Assembly (NCBI RefSeq): GCF_013403925.1
Contig: NZ_JABFDJ010000004.1
Span: 62,001 to 126,000, forward strand
Origin: Winogradskyella wichelsiae
GTDB taxonomy: Bacteria > Bacteroidota > Bacteroidia > Flavobacteriales > Flavobacteriaceae
Length of the DNA: 64,000 nt
Direction of reading: 5' to 3'
Position numbers and translations under genes: made by a program. This document shows, piece after piece, positions 17,140-25,889 of this stretch (its first letter is position 1; each line of letters starts with the position of its first letter). Below the pieces are notes generated by a model. It was not told the DNA's origin. It worked only from the letters and a program-made list of their open reading frames with translations, and made no database searches.

Positions 17140-18708
17140 TTAAATATTTTTATAATCTAAATCGTTTATTGTGTGGTTTACTGAATTTAAAAAGATTTTA
17201 AGAACACCAGGTTTTTCATAAATTACTTCATATTTATGTTCTGGTTCGTTAAGTTTTGTACTAAATTGTTTATCAATATTCTTAAGTTTAAGTACTGTAT
17301 TGAAAAGAAGCGAAACTGCTTCGTGGTTAAAATCGCTTAACTCTTTATCTTTTAATTCTATAACGTAACCTTCGTCTTTATTGCCTAAAAACAAAGCGTA
17401 ATATGGAACTCCATTACTTGATTTATAAAGATATGTTTCTGTGTAAAAATCCGGAATATCTGCAAGAGCTGCAATCATAAACTTATCCATAATACTATCA
17501 TAATCGGGTGTTCTGTAAGTCGTTAAATGACCAGATCCAAAATGAGAAGATTTATAAGTAAATATTACCGGAATGGTTTTTAAAAAATCATTAATATTAA
17601 TTGCGTACGTATCACCAAAAGAACAATAATCTCTCGCTATTGCATAACGTTGATTTATTGATAAATCTTCTTTTAACAATCCTGCTTGTTTGGCTTTATT
17701 TACAAAGAGATCTAAATCTAATTGCAAAGTATAACGCTTTTTATTTTCTAGAATAGCGTCTAAATCTATTTTGAGTTTTCGTAATCTATTACTGATATTC
17801 TTTTTAGTGATTTCATCTATCTCGTTAAAACGAAATAAATTTCTAAATGTAGGTTCAACATCTTCTTTAAAATTATCAATTAAATGAGAACGTGTTAGAT
17901 TTTTCAAAACATAACCCGTAGTTTCTAATATTTCATCTATATGTTCTAATCCTTTTAAGCGTGTCATTTCTGGAGCAACGTACTGTATATAATCTTCTAA
18001 ACGCGCTAGTTGTACTCGTTTTATTTGAATAGTATCTATATCTTTTCTTAATTGTTGTAAAGTATTATAGTAAGTATCTGAAGTATCATCAATAAAAAAT
18101 GGTGCATAATCAGGAAAAGAATACACTCCCATTCTAGGTATTCTATCTAAAATTATTTTTTTTGTTTCTTGTTTTATGGAGTCATTACCGTAAGTTATAA
18201 AATAATCGAATGGTCCTTTAGATTTAAATAAATTTAATCCATAGATAAGTACATCATCACCGCTATCACTAGAGTTATCCGAAAAATATTTTACGGTTGC
18301 AAGTCTATCCTTCATAGCACCTTGCTTACAATAATCTCTAAACTGAGGCCCTAAGTCATTCATGCGCTCTCTAATAGTCATATCTAAAAAAGTAGCTCTA
18401 TTATTAATCTTATCTTCAAAATTCTTGATTTTTGCTGCTGACCACACTTTTACAATTGTGTCTTGTGCATAATTAGAATTAGGATTTTCTAATTGAAAAG
18501 AAAATGATCGTTCTGTATTTTTTAATTGAAATTCGTAATACAGTGTATCCAAATCTTTCTGAGACGTAAAATGATACACAAATTGATCTTCTGCTACTTT
18601 TATTGGTGCTAAACTTGGTATAGTATTCGTTTTTTCTTCTTGCCCAAAACAAGAAACTAAAAAAATAATTGGCGCTATAACAGTTAGAATTAATTTTATT
18701 TTTCTCAT
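17140..18708 (-). CDS. Large lipoprotein, unknown function
   Basis: 522 residues. Lipoprotein signal peptide with Cys near residue 20 (LVSCFG). The middle (about 230-350) is helical and charged; the ends are mixed. No domain recognised. It follows two small membrane-protein genes (15-bp gap to 18724-18966), in a unit with an Imm17-like protein, so it might belong to an envelope complex. Function is not inferred. Confidence 0.73.
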   Translation of the reverse strand: MRKIKLILTVIAPIIFLVSCFGQEEKTNTIPSLAPIKVAEDQFVYHFTSQKDLDTLYYEFQLKNTERSFSFQLENPNSNYAQDTIVKVWSAAKIKNFEDKINNRATFLDMTIRERMNDLGPQFRDYCKQGAMKDRLATVKYFSDNSSDSGDDVLIYGLNLFKSKGPFDYFITYGNDSIKQETKKIILDRIPRMGVYSFPDYAPFFIDDTSDTYYNTLQQLRKDIDTIQIKRVQLARLEDYIQYVAPEMTRLKGLEHIDEILETTGYVLKNLTRSHLIDNFKEDVEPTFRNLFRFNEIDEITKKNISNRLRKLKIDLDAILENKKRYTLQLDLDLFVNKAKQAGLLKEDLSINQRYAIARDYCSFGDTYAININDFLKTIPVIFTYKSSHFGSGHLTTYRTPDYDSIMDKFMIAALADIPDFYTETYLYKSSNGVPYYALFLGNKDEGYVIELKDKELSDFNHEAVSLLFNTVLKLKNIDKQFSTKLNEPEHKYEVIYEKPGVLKIFLNSVNHTINDLDYKNI

Positions 18709-18723
18709 AATTTGTATTTAATA

Positions 18724-18966
18724 TTAGCTACTATAAACTAGTAAACCTATAGCTAAAGCAACTATCGTAATTGTAAAATAAATTAGAGCTGTAACCATTT
18801 TACCAGAAAGTTTATTATTTGTTTTATCTCCTAGTTTTCTTAATACTTTTTTTTCGCCCTTAGAGTATAAAAAATGTTCTTTAAAAAAACCACTAAACAC
18901 CAATAGGACCATAAAAACACCAGCAAGTATCTTCTTAATCGGTAGCGTATTTAAAAAATCTTCCAT
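18724..18966 (-). CDS. Small two-helix membrane protein
   Basis: 80 residues. Hydrophobic helices at about 12-27 and 58-78 with a basic loop between (K-G-E-K-K-V-L-R-K). No family recognised. Size, two-helix layout and position next to the Imm17-like gene (33-bp gap) suggest a related small immunity-type or envelope protein. In one operon with 19305-20129, 19000-19269, 17140-18708 and probably 16335-17063. Confidence 0.65.
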   Translation of the reverse strand: MEDFLNTLPIKKILAGVFMVLLVFSGFFKEHFLYSKGEKKVLRKLGDKTNNKLSGKMVTALIYFTITIVALAIGLLVYSS

Positions 18967-18999
18967 AGCTTTTGATCTGTTTAAACAATAAAATTTTAA

Positions 19000-19269
19000 T
19001 TAAACATTATACAATTCTGGATTGTATGTAAAAAAACCATAAATAAACAGTAACACTGCTAAAAACGATATAAAACCAAATACTATCCGTACCTTTTTTC
19101 GTCCAAAAACGTCAATATAATAGGCAATATTAAAATAACCACCTCCTGGTTCTAAAACCCAATCCCAATCTAAAATAAGTCCAATAATTATAAGTAGAAA
19201 TGCAGCTGCACCTAATAAGTAACCATATTCTGGATTAAGCGCCATAAAATTTGTAAATTCTTCTACCAT
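19000..19269 (-). CDS. Imm17-like two-helix membrane protein
   Basis: 89 residues. Helix 1 (about 14-31), then the motif DWDWVLEPGG, a polar stretch (YYIDVFGRKKVRI), and helix 2 (about 65-82). The order helix, D-W-x-W, then FGRKxxRI, helix resembles the immunity 17 (Imm17) family of small Bacteroidota membrane proteins, named from polymorphic toxin loci. The match is from memory of the family pattern. No toxin gene is visible in the window. Second gene of the unit starting at 20129. Confidence 0.5.
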   Translation of the reverse strand: MVEEFTNFMALNPEYGYLLGAAAFLLIIIGLILDWDWVLEPGGGYFNIAYYIDVFGRKKVRIVFGFISFLAVLLFIYGFFTYNPELYNV

Positions 19270-19304
19270 AGATTTGTTCTTTTTAATGTTTCAATAACAC
19301 CTGA

Positions 19305-20129
19305 TTATTTATTAGGTATCGATATATTAAATATTTCCATTGCTTTTTTAAAATCTACCTTGAGTTCTCCTCTCCAACCTGCTAATGGCATAACTATATC
19401 CGAACGCGCTGGCTGTTTATCAAATTTGTCTTTATGTGGCAAGATTTCTAAAATTGCTAGAGTTTGTAAAATCCCATACCTTTTATACTTATCTGTTTTA
19501 GGTAGTAATTTTTCTTTTCCTATTCTTTTTTCGAGCTGACCTGGCGTTTCATTATCGTTCGCCTTTTCTATAAAAAGTAACAATAGCACAAGCATATCTT
19601 TATCTTTCTCTGTAATTTCTGGAATTGGGTATTGCATAATATCTTCTAATTCTGCAACAAAGTGTTTAGGATACTCATTCCAAGCATGACCTAGATAATA
19701 GGTAAATAAGTTATGTGTTCTATCGTCTATTGTTTTTTCTGGTAGACCACAAATTTCACAATTAGAATATCCTTTTTGAGATATATAGTCATGAGTGCTA
19801 ATATCTTGTAAATACAAATAACTAATTAGGGTTTGCCTAAATCTTGGAAATTCGCCAGTTAGTCCCTTAATAAAGAGTGCTTTTGCAAATTCTAAGCTTA
19901 GTTTATCATTCTTTTTTAATTTCAAAAAATCAGAAACTAAACTGTTGTGCGTATGTGTTTTAAATTGATTAGGCTTTAGATTATTTTCTTCTAAAATTTG
20001 CCATTGATCTTTGGTGAGAAAATCTGTTTTATACCCCACTTCCCCCAAATGAGTTGTATCATAATCTGTATTAGTGTAGTGGTAAACTTTTTTTAGAATT
20101 TTTAAGGCTTTATTCTTGTTTTTTAGCAT
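19305..20129 (-). CDS. Protein of unknown function with CxxC motif
   Basis: 274 residues, no signal peptide or membrane segment, so cytoplasmic. A CEIC pair near residue 123 with His residues around 160 (HNLFTYYLGHAWNEYPKHF) may bind a metal. The C-terminal part has a conserved-looking AGWRGEL. No family recognised. First gene of the unit containing the Imm17-like gene. A TTG-N19-TATTATTT promoter-like pair lies about 40-70 bp upstream, in addition to the distant LytTR-like site 5 (20413-20439). Confidence 0.7.
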   Translation of the reverse strand: MLKNKNKALKILKKVYHYTNTDYDTTHLGEVGYKTDFLTKDQWQILEENNLKPNQFKTHTHNSLVSDFLKLKKNDKLSLEFAKALFIKGLTGEFPRFRQTLISYLYLQDISTHDYISQKGYSNCEICGLPEKTIDDRTHNLFTYYLGHAWNEYPKHFVAELEDIMQYPIPEITEKDKDMLVLLLLFIEKANDNETPGQLEKRIGKEKLLPKTDKYKRYGILQTLAILEILPHKDKFDKQPARSDIVMPLAGWRGELKVDFKKAMEIFNISIPNK

Positions 20130-20405
20130 CGTTTAAGAATTTATACAGTTATTCACTTTTGTAAAAATAATAACAACATTATTTTTTATACCAAAGGTTT
20201 GGTCTTTCTTCTTTTGCCCTATAATTTAATTAAAAAGCAACGTTAGATAAATAAGTGCGAGAAGCAATTTTTATTCTCGTATACTCTAAACGGTATTCTC
20301 TAGTGATTCCTTTTTTAAAAATAGATTTCTATAAGTTGTCATAATGTATCTATTCATATTTCTGTAAAATCAATATTAACCCTTTATCTCAAGTCTAAAG
20401 AACAC

Positions 20406-20439
20406 CAATTGATATTCGTTGGTTATGAGTTAATATTTG
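20406..20439 (-). promoter_or_regulatory. LytTR-like site 5
   Basis: Reading leftward: CAAATA (20439-20434), 15 bases, CGAATA (20418-20413), then TTG at 20408-20406. It lies 277 bp upstream of the gene at 20129, farther than for the other copies. The -7 position (TAAAGGGT) is poor. Confidence 0.5.
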
Positions 20440-20611
20440 AAAAAAAAGGGATAAGACCTCATCTTAAAACATTCAATATAGACTTACATCTTTAAAAACA
20501 AAGCTCTTAAGCCTTCTGTATACGCCATAAACGATTATAAAACGGACACATCGTCTATAGATTTAGAAGCATTAAAGTAGGCTACGCATATAAAATTCAA
20601 ATTAATATTAT

Positions 20612-20672
20612 CAAATATAGACTGATAACTAACGAATATAGATTGAGGCTATTATTCTCTTAGCTATTCATG
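20612..20672 (+). promoter_or_regulatory. LytTR-like site 6 with promoter, rightward
   Basis: Reading rightward: CAAATA (20612-20617), 15 bases, CGAATA (20633-20638), TTG (20643-20645), 19 bases, TATTCATG (20665-20672). Same architecture as site 4 but on the other strand, facing the rightward lipoprotein genes at 20810. That the motif turns round with the genes supports a role in transcription. Confidence 0.6.
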
Positions 20673-20809
20673 TAATCTTGTACCGAACAAATAAATATAA
20701 GTCAACAATTATTGAAATACAACAATTAATCATCAACCATTTAGAGTTCAAAACAAAAACACATTATTAATTTAATCGCTAACATTTTAGTGAAAACAAA
20801 CTAACAATT

Positions 20810-21400
20810 ATGAAAAATATTTTAAAAACCTTTTTAGCCGTTTCAGTATTAACATTATCATCTTGTGGTATGGATTCTTTAGTTCCAAAAAACTTGAATG
20901 ACGCTGATGACATTGCAGAAATTAAAGCTACCGTTGAAGAAAAACTTGGAGCTGACAAGATGGTTAACAAATTAACTCTTAGAGCAGATGATTATCTATC
21001 TAGCCAATTTGAAAGAGCTCAAATAACCTATATGAGAGATGGTAAAGAATATTCTCAAGATTACTTTTTAAAAGTAGTTAATGACCCTAAAAAATCAATG
21101 TTTCAAAGAAATTTACATGATGGTGCTATAAAAATATCTGAATTTAATTTTGAGCAGGTTCCTGCAAGTTTTAATAAAGCCGTTGAAATGATAAAAGCAG
21201 AAACGGATGAATACCATGATTTTGAAATGTACGAATGGGAGTTTGTTGTTGACAAAAACAATGAAATAACATCAACTTTTACGCTAAATGGAACTAAGAA
21301 ATCTGAAGGAAGCCATATGGAAGGTAAATCTATAGTAACAAACTATTATGAATTTAAATTTACGTCTGACAAGGATGGTAATCTACAACTTAAAATGTAA
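20810..21400 (+). CDS. Putative lipoprotein, tandem paralogue 1
   Basis: 196 residues. Lipoprotein signal peptide with lipobox LSSC (Cys near 19). It is clearly related to the next gene: both share an N-terminal E-E-x-x-G-D/A-x-x-V block, xSxFExAxITYxxxGKxYSQ, and a later N-K-A-x-x-M-I motif. No known family recognised. First of three rightward genes behind LytTR-like site 6. The mature protein is probably a compact alpha/beta domain facing the periplasm or outer surface. Confidence 0.75.
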   Translation: MKNILKTFLAVSVLTLSSCGMDSLVPKNLNDADDIAEIKATVEEKLGADKMVNKLTLRADDYLSSQFERAQITYMRDGKEYSQDYFLKVVNDPKKSMFQRNLHDGAIKISEFNFEQVPASFNKAVEMIKAETDEYHDFEMYEWEFVVDKNNEITSTFTLNGTKKSEGSHMEGKSIVTNYYEFKFTSDKDGNLQLKM

Positions 21401-21442
21401 GGTTAAACTCTGTTACTATAAATTAATTAAAACTAGAATTAT

Positions 21443-22075
21443 ATGAAAACTACATTATTAGCCAGTTGCGCATTTCTATTTATTCTTCTTCAATCTTGTG
21501 GATCAGGAGGAAGCGATACTTACCTACTAAACAACGCAGAAGGCCTAAAAGGACTGCAAACTAACTTAATAGAAGAATTTAGTGGTGACAGAGCCGTATA
21601 TGGCTTAGGCTTAACAACAAAAGACCACTTAACAAGTGAATTTGAAATGGCAACCATAACGTACGTCGAAAATGGAAAAGCTTATTCTCAATCTTATATA
21701 ACGGGTCCATATGGTGTGAAGATAGAACCTACAGAAATTAAAGATATTGTAAAAAATGAATCATTCTTTAAAGACAAAAAAGGGAAAATAAAGATTAAGG
21801 ATTTAGATTTGACAGTAATTTTAGAGAACTACAACAAAGCCATTAAAATGATTGAATCTACAACAGACGAGTTTTCTAATTTTCACATGAAAGATTTCAA
21901 TATCGATGTTACAAATGACAATAAGGTAAAGGTTAGATTTGTTATAGAAGGGGAAAAACCAGATGGTAAAACTACGTATTATGGAGAACGTGTAAGAAAT
22001 ACTAATGCTTTTCAATTTGAATTTAAAGCAGATGAAAATAATGTTCTAAAATCTACCGAAGGACTAGAAGGCTAA
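21443..22075 (+). CDS. Putative lipoprotein, tandem paralogue 2
   Basis: 210 residues. Lipoprotein signal peptide with lipobox LQSC (Cys near 19) followed by Gly/Ser. Diverged tandem duplicate of the 20810-21400 product (shared TITYxENGKAYSQ and NKAIKMI blocks) with a 42-bp gap. The two have diverged too far for a recent duplication. Function unknown. Confidence 0.75.
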   Translation: MKTTLLASCAFLFILLQSCGSGGSDTYLLNNAEGLKGLQTNLIEEFSGDRAVYGLGLTTKDHLTSEFEMATITYVENGKAYSQSYITGPYGVKIEPTEIKDIVKNESFFKDKKGKIKIKDLDLTVILENYNKAIKMIESTTDEFSNFHMKDFNIDVTNDNKVKVRFVIEGEKPDGKTTYYGERVRNTNAFQFEFKADENNVLKSTEGLEG

Positions 22076-22108
22076 GAAATAAACAATTACAAACTAAAAA
22101 ACATAAGT

Positions 22109-22933
22109 ATGGGATTTAAAGACATGTTTTCAAAACTATTAAAAAGCGTAACTCCTGAATATGATTTAGAAGAATACTCCTATGAGAAGTTAAAAGAAAT
22201 GGAAGTTCAAGGCTTTGATGTTAAAGAACTCCTTGAAAAATACGAGAAAGGAGAAAATAAAAATCAACTTTTAGAGCGCATCCGATTTGAAGATGTTAAC
22301 ATAGACGCTAGTAAAATCCCAAATGCTACAGATGTTAGTTTGTTAAAGCCTTATATAAATTCTAAACTCGATCCAGATTCTGACATCGTAAAAAAAAGTA
22401 TGTCTGCACCATTAATGGGAAAAGATAGCTGGAAACAAAAAGTAAAGGATGGCGAAGTTATAATAGCTACAGTTGTGCAATGTGCTCCACAATTATGGGA
22501 TACACACGAAGCTGTTGGTTATGGCATGTTAGTTTGTGCATTGGTTGAAAAGAACGAATACAAAAACAATCCTTTATTTTTAAAATCTATAAGTGGACTT
22601 CTTAATAAATTTAGGGATGAGGACAAATTGCCAATAGGTTTATCACAAAAAATGACTAAACTTTACAATGATTTGGATAATCCAGATTCTACATTCGATA
22701 TTAATTTAGATCAAAGTTTGTTAGATGCTTATAGTTTTCAATTTGAAAACAAACGCGTAATGTCTACAGATATTAGAGTTGCTACGATTGGTTTTTCTGA
22801 TAGCCAGAATGATAAATTGCCAAGAAAAGCAATTGGTTCTGATGGCTTATTGCCATTTATAGCTTTTGATAACAGAAACGAATTTCATGTTAACAATTAT
22901 AAAGTAGTAAACGGAGAACTTTACAGCATCTAA
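22109..22933 (+). CDS. Cytoplasmic protein of unknown function
   Basis: 274 residues, no signal peptide or membrane helix. An acidic N-terminal section with coiled-coil tendency (about 15-65), then a globular part with conserved-looking QCAPQLWDTHEAVGYGMLVCAL and a C-terminal strand-rich region. I do not recognise the family. Last gene of the rightward unit, 33 bp after the second lipoprotein gene and directly before a strong terminator. Confidence 0.7.
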   Translation: MGFKDMFSKLLKSVTPEYDLEEYSYEKLKEMEVQGFDVKELLEKYEKGENKNQLLERIRFEDVNIDASKIPNATDVSLLKPYINSKLDPDSDIVKKSMSAPLMGKDSWKQKVKDGEVIIATVVQCAPQLWDTHEAVGYGMLVCALVEKNEYKNNPLFLKSISGLLNKFRDEDKLPIGLSQKMTKLYNDLDNPDSTFDINLDQSLLDAYSFQFENKRVMSTDIRVATIGFSDSQNDKLPRKAIGSDGLLPFIAFDNRNEFHVNNYKVVNGELYSI

Positions 22934-22958
22934 GTATTATTACTTAATTAAAAAATTT

Positions 22959-22993
22959 AAGTCTCATAAAATAAAATTTATGAGACTTTTCTA
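22959..22993 (+). terminator. Rho-independent terminator
   Basis: Perfect 12-bp stem AAGTCTCATAAA / TTTATGAGACTT with a 7-base loop, followed by TTTT. It closes the rightward unit 20810-22933. Confidence 0.8.
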
Positions 22994-23100
22994 TATCTAT
23001 AATTAATCAAATAACTCAACATCTACGCTATCTACCTAATCCTTTTTACCTTTAGAATATTAAAACTTAAGAATATCAGTCTGTTTTTTTTCTGTCTGAA

Positions 23101-24043
23101 TTATTTAGAAATCTTATCACTTGTGCGTGCATAAAGATCTATTTTAAATGCCACTTGTCCTTTTTTATCATATTCATATAACCAAATCCCAGATCCTCCT
23201 TCAATCTCATCAAGCATTTCGTATCTATATTCTTCTCCTTTTTCTGTTATAAGATGTCACATAAGAATATACATGCTCGTTATTTCTATATCGTTTAGAT
23301 TCAATTTCTTGATTTTGATTATTGTAAAAATAAATTTGTTTAGACAAAGGATCTTCACTTCCATATTCTTCAGAATACAGTAATCCGTTTTGGTAAGTAA
23401 CTATATATTAATAATTACCACTGGTATAAGTTGTTTTTATTAATTGGTTGTTTTCATCATATTTATAACTAATCTGATCAGAAGTTTTTCTTTTCTTATC
23501 TGTTTCAATCTTTTCTGTTTCAATCTTTTTTATAAGTCGCTCTTTTTTATCGTAAATATATTCTTAGCTTCTTTTCATATTCTAAAATTATATCGCCATA
23601 TTTATTTATTTTTGAATTATAAATGCACTATCCTTTCGATTGTTATCGATAACTTGAGTAATTACTATTGTAGTATCATATAGGTAATTATAAGTATACG
23701 CAATGAGTTGTTTATCTTTACATGAAGGTATTTCTGTATATTTATAAGAATTACTTATGGTAAGTGGTTATAGCCATATTCAAATTTAAAAACCAATTTA
23801 TGATCTTCATTATTATAACCCGTTTCTTTAATCAACTGTCCATAATCTGAATATTTATAACGTGTTAAACGTCCTAAAACATGCATATCTGTTTCTAATT
23901 TAAAGGCTTTTCTTATAGTTCTGGGCTTTAGTTTTATATAAGCTATAATTGGTGTTTTGGTCTCATCTTGGTCTAATGATGTTTCTTTACCTGAGCCACA
24001 AGATAATATTGCAAAGAATACGACTAAAAGTATCTACTTTTTA
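23101..24043 (-). pseudogene. Broken lipoprotein gene (several frameshifts and stops)
   Basis: Reading leftward from 24043, a lipoprotein signal can be read (ILLVVFFAILSCGSGKE) but its start codon is lost and a TAG follows at codon 4. The frame runs about 85 codons to a stop near 23757, then coding sense continues in other frames: SYKYDENNQLIKTTYTSGNY, then YQNGLLYSEEYGSEDPL, and finally LITEKGEEYRYEMLDEIEGG to a stop at 23101. The fragments have YD/RHS-like strand repeats (KYxxxGQLIKE, YKYDENNQ). At least four disruptions show it is not functional. It lies directly behind the lipoprotein gene at 24045 and was probably in its operon. Confidence 0.75.
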
Positions 24044-24044
24044 T

Positions 24045-24602
24045 TTAAATTTTTTGATGCTCTAAATTATAATAGGAATAATTATCATCTATAAAACCGA
24101 AAAAATAATAATTAGAAAATTCAATTTTTTTAGAATCCGTTATAACGTTATTGTTTTTGAGTAAGCCTATTCTAAACTTAGAAGAATGGTATTGGTTGAG
24201 AAGTATTGCAGGTATAATATATCCTTTTCTATTTTGTTCGAAATAACCATTTTTAATTCTACCTTTAATTATATAAGATTTTATAAAGGTTTCATTGACA
24301 AATAATGTCGCATGAATCTTCTTTTTATCGATAACCTTAAGCGTAATATTATAACATGGGTTTTCTTCTAGTTCCATGTGATAAATAAATTTGGATTCCT
24401 TGTTTTTAAAAAACGAACCCCAAAAATAATCTAAATATCCAGTGCCTTGACTGTCATTATTTTCATAAGTACCATTTACTAAATGTAAATTTTCTTTAGT
24501 TATTTTTATTCTATTTCCTAGGACTTCATTAGACTTAAATGTTGCACAAGAAGAGATTAACAATAGTAAACATAGATATGGTAGAAGTTTATGTAATATC
24601 AT
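24045..24602 (-). CDS. Putative lipoprotein, unknown function
   Basis: 185 residues. Lipoprotein signal peptide with lipobox ISSC (Cys near 19). Mature part strand-rich and basic, with a G-T-Y-E-N-N-D-S start; no family recognised. It lies 223 bp downstream of LytTR-like site 7 and directly upstream of the decayed lipoprotein gene, which it may formerly have been paired with. It is the last intact gene of the locus before the island boundary. Confidence 0.68.
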   Translation of the reverse strand: MILHKLLPYLCLLLLISSCATFKSNEVLGNRIKITKENLHLVNGTYENNDSQGTGYLDYFWGSFFKNKESKFIYHMELEENPCYNITLKVIDKKKIHATLFVNETFIKSYIIKGRIKNGYFEQNRKGYIIPAILLNQYHSSKFRIGLLKNNNVITDSKKIEFSNYYFFGFIDDNYSYYNLEHQKI

Positions 24603-24817
24603 TTCTAAATTTATTTATGTTCCAATTAAGCTTTTAGGTATTCAATTTAATGGATAAGAAATTGTAAATTTTAGAATAGTAAAATTAGAATTAACGCATA
24701 CTGAGAAACCTCAACTAATAGATAATTTAGTTGAATGGATTAGGAGTGATTTACTCATAATGTTAGCTAGCTTTTAAGAACGTAATAATACAGGTTTTGT
24801 TATTAAAAGTTTAATAC

Positions 24818-24851
24818 CAACTTATATTCGTAATAGATGAATTAATTTTTG
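24818..24851 (-). promoter_or_regulatory. LytTR-like site 7
   Basis: Reading leftward: CAAAAA (24851-24846), 15 bases, CGAATA (24830-24825), TTG (24820-24818). Same variant half-site as site 2. It lies 223 bp upstream of the lipoprotein start at 24602, and about 86 bp from the left end of the mobile island. Confidence 0.45.
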
Positions 24852-24936
24852 TTCATTTTAATAAGGTAATATCAATTTTTATAGAAGTTCAATCAACATT
24901 TTTGTGGTAGTCTTGTACTAAAAACAAGAGTCTTTT

Positions 24937-24952
24937 GTTACTTTCCGATACA
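24937..24952. repeat. Island attachment repeat, distal end
   Basis: GTTACTTTCCGATACA, a 16-bp direct repeat of 45264-45279 with one mismatch. Read leftward it would encode Cys-Ile-Gly-Lys-stop, the same C-terminus as MnmE; the mismatch is synonymous (GGA for GGG). This is what remains of the target after integration or comes with the island. Confidence 0.8.
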
Positions 24953-25071
24953 ATATTTAACTAACCCTGTATTCATTGGTGCTATTGTATTTGGGCAACA
25001 AATAGCATACAAAAAATGGATAATAAGAGAAGATTAGTAACAACTATTAATAAATAGAGCAACAAATATAG

Positions 25072-25102
25072 CATAAAAAAAACCGCTCGATTAGAGCGGT
25101 TT
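25072..25102 (-). terminator. Rho-independent terminator of the DUF6266 gene
   Basis: Reading leftward: AAACCGCTC, 5-base loop, GAGCGGTTT, then a run of T. Perfect 9-bp stem, 20 bp after the stop codon at 25123. Confidence 0.85.
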
Positions 25103-25122
25103 CCAAATAAAAACACCAAGCA

Positions 25123-25764
25123 TTAATTAGCTGTACCAGAGCCTAAATAAATACTGTTTGATACTTGACTACCATCAGCAGAAATAAAAGCCATAAATAG
25201 CTCTACTGCATCTCCTGCATAAGTTGTTGGGATTGGAATAATTTGAGAACCTACTGTTCTGTCTGCTCCATCAAGTAAAGAAATGGATTCCTTTTTTGAA
25301 GGATTGTAAACCAATAACATCGCCTTGTCAGTAGCATTTGCGTTACCTTCAGCAGAGTTATCATCCCAACCAAACGTTACTTCTCCAGCAGTTGCTAAAT
25401 CAGTCGTTGGGTTTAGCACACCAGATAAACCTCCTCGACTTACTAAAGCGTTTGGATAGTCAACAACAAAGTTAGGTTCAGTACCTGTAATAGCATTATT
25501 CAATACATACGACATTGCAGCATTAAATTCTGTTTTCTTAACAGCTAACCCTTTATAACCTAACTTAATAAAAGGCTTTACAGCCTGTAAAAATTCTAAA
25601 GTGGCAGTAAACTTGGTTCTTTGGTTTACTTGACCAACAGTTCTTGGATTGGCTACACTTGAAGGTTTAATTCTAATGTAATCAATTCCTTTCCAGCTTC
25701 CACCGATAACGTTACCAACCTTACCTGAAAGACCTCCTAAAATACCTTGAGCAATTTTACCCAT
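25123..25764 (-). CDS. DUF6266 family protein
   Basis: 213 residues. The N-terminus has the signature of DUF6266: GKIAQGILGGLSGKVGNVIGG, then WKGIDYIR, NPRT and QRTKF. The C-terminal half looks like a beta-sandwich (GEVTFGWDDNSAEGNAN... MLLVYNP). DUF6266 proteins are frequent in Bacteroidota, including mobile elements; a role is not established to my knowledge. Well expressed appearance: strong terminator and single-gene unit. It is the outermost island gene at the end opposite the integrase. Confidence 0.85.
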   Translation of the reverse strand: MGKIAQGILGGLSGKVGNVIGGSWKGIDYIRIKPSSVANPRTVGQVNQRTKFTATLEFLQAVKPFIKLGYKGLAVKKTEFNAAMSYVLNNAITGTEPNFVVDYPNALVSRGGLSGVLNPTTDLATAGEVTFGWDDNSAEGNANATDKAMLLVYNPSKKESISLLDGADRTVGSQIIPIPTTYAGDAVELFMAFISADGSQVSNSIYLGSGTAN

Positions 25765-25889
25765 AACATAAATAATTTAAATGAAACATAATTTTCTTCG
25801 GACTTGGTACGGACTTAACACGAAGTTGTACCTTCCGTTGAAATATATGGCAAGTTTTATGCTATTCTTTTGATATGGATTTTGTTGCT

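Larger units (their letters stand above)
20130..20809. other. Divergent control region between the leftward and rightward units
   Basis: 680 bp without a convincing gene. It holds LytTR-like sites 5 (leftward) and 6 (rightward) and a promoter-like pair near 20150-20200 for the gene at 20129. Two further partial half-sites are seen (TATTCT repeats 22 bp apart near 20270-20305; AATATAGACTTAC near 20477). A 23-codon frame (20286-20357) starts 56 bp after site 5 but is too short to call. Confidence 0.6.

Noticed and set aside
20286..20357. 23-codon frame 56 bp downstream of LytTR-like site 5.
   Set aside because: Too short, no signal peptide or conserved pattern; could be chance.
23444..23683. 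79-codon open frame on the plus strand.
   Set aside because: Shadow of the decayed lipoprotein gene on the minus strand; low-complexity Phe/Ile-rich product.
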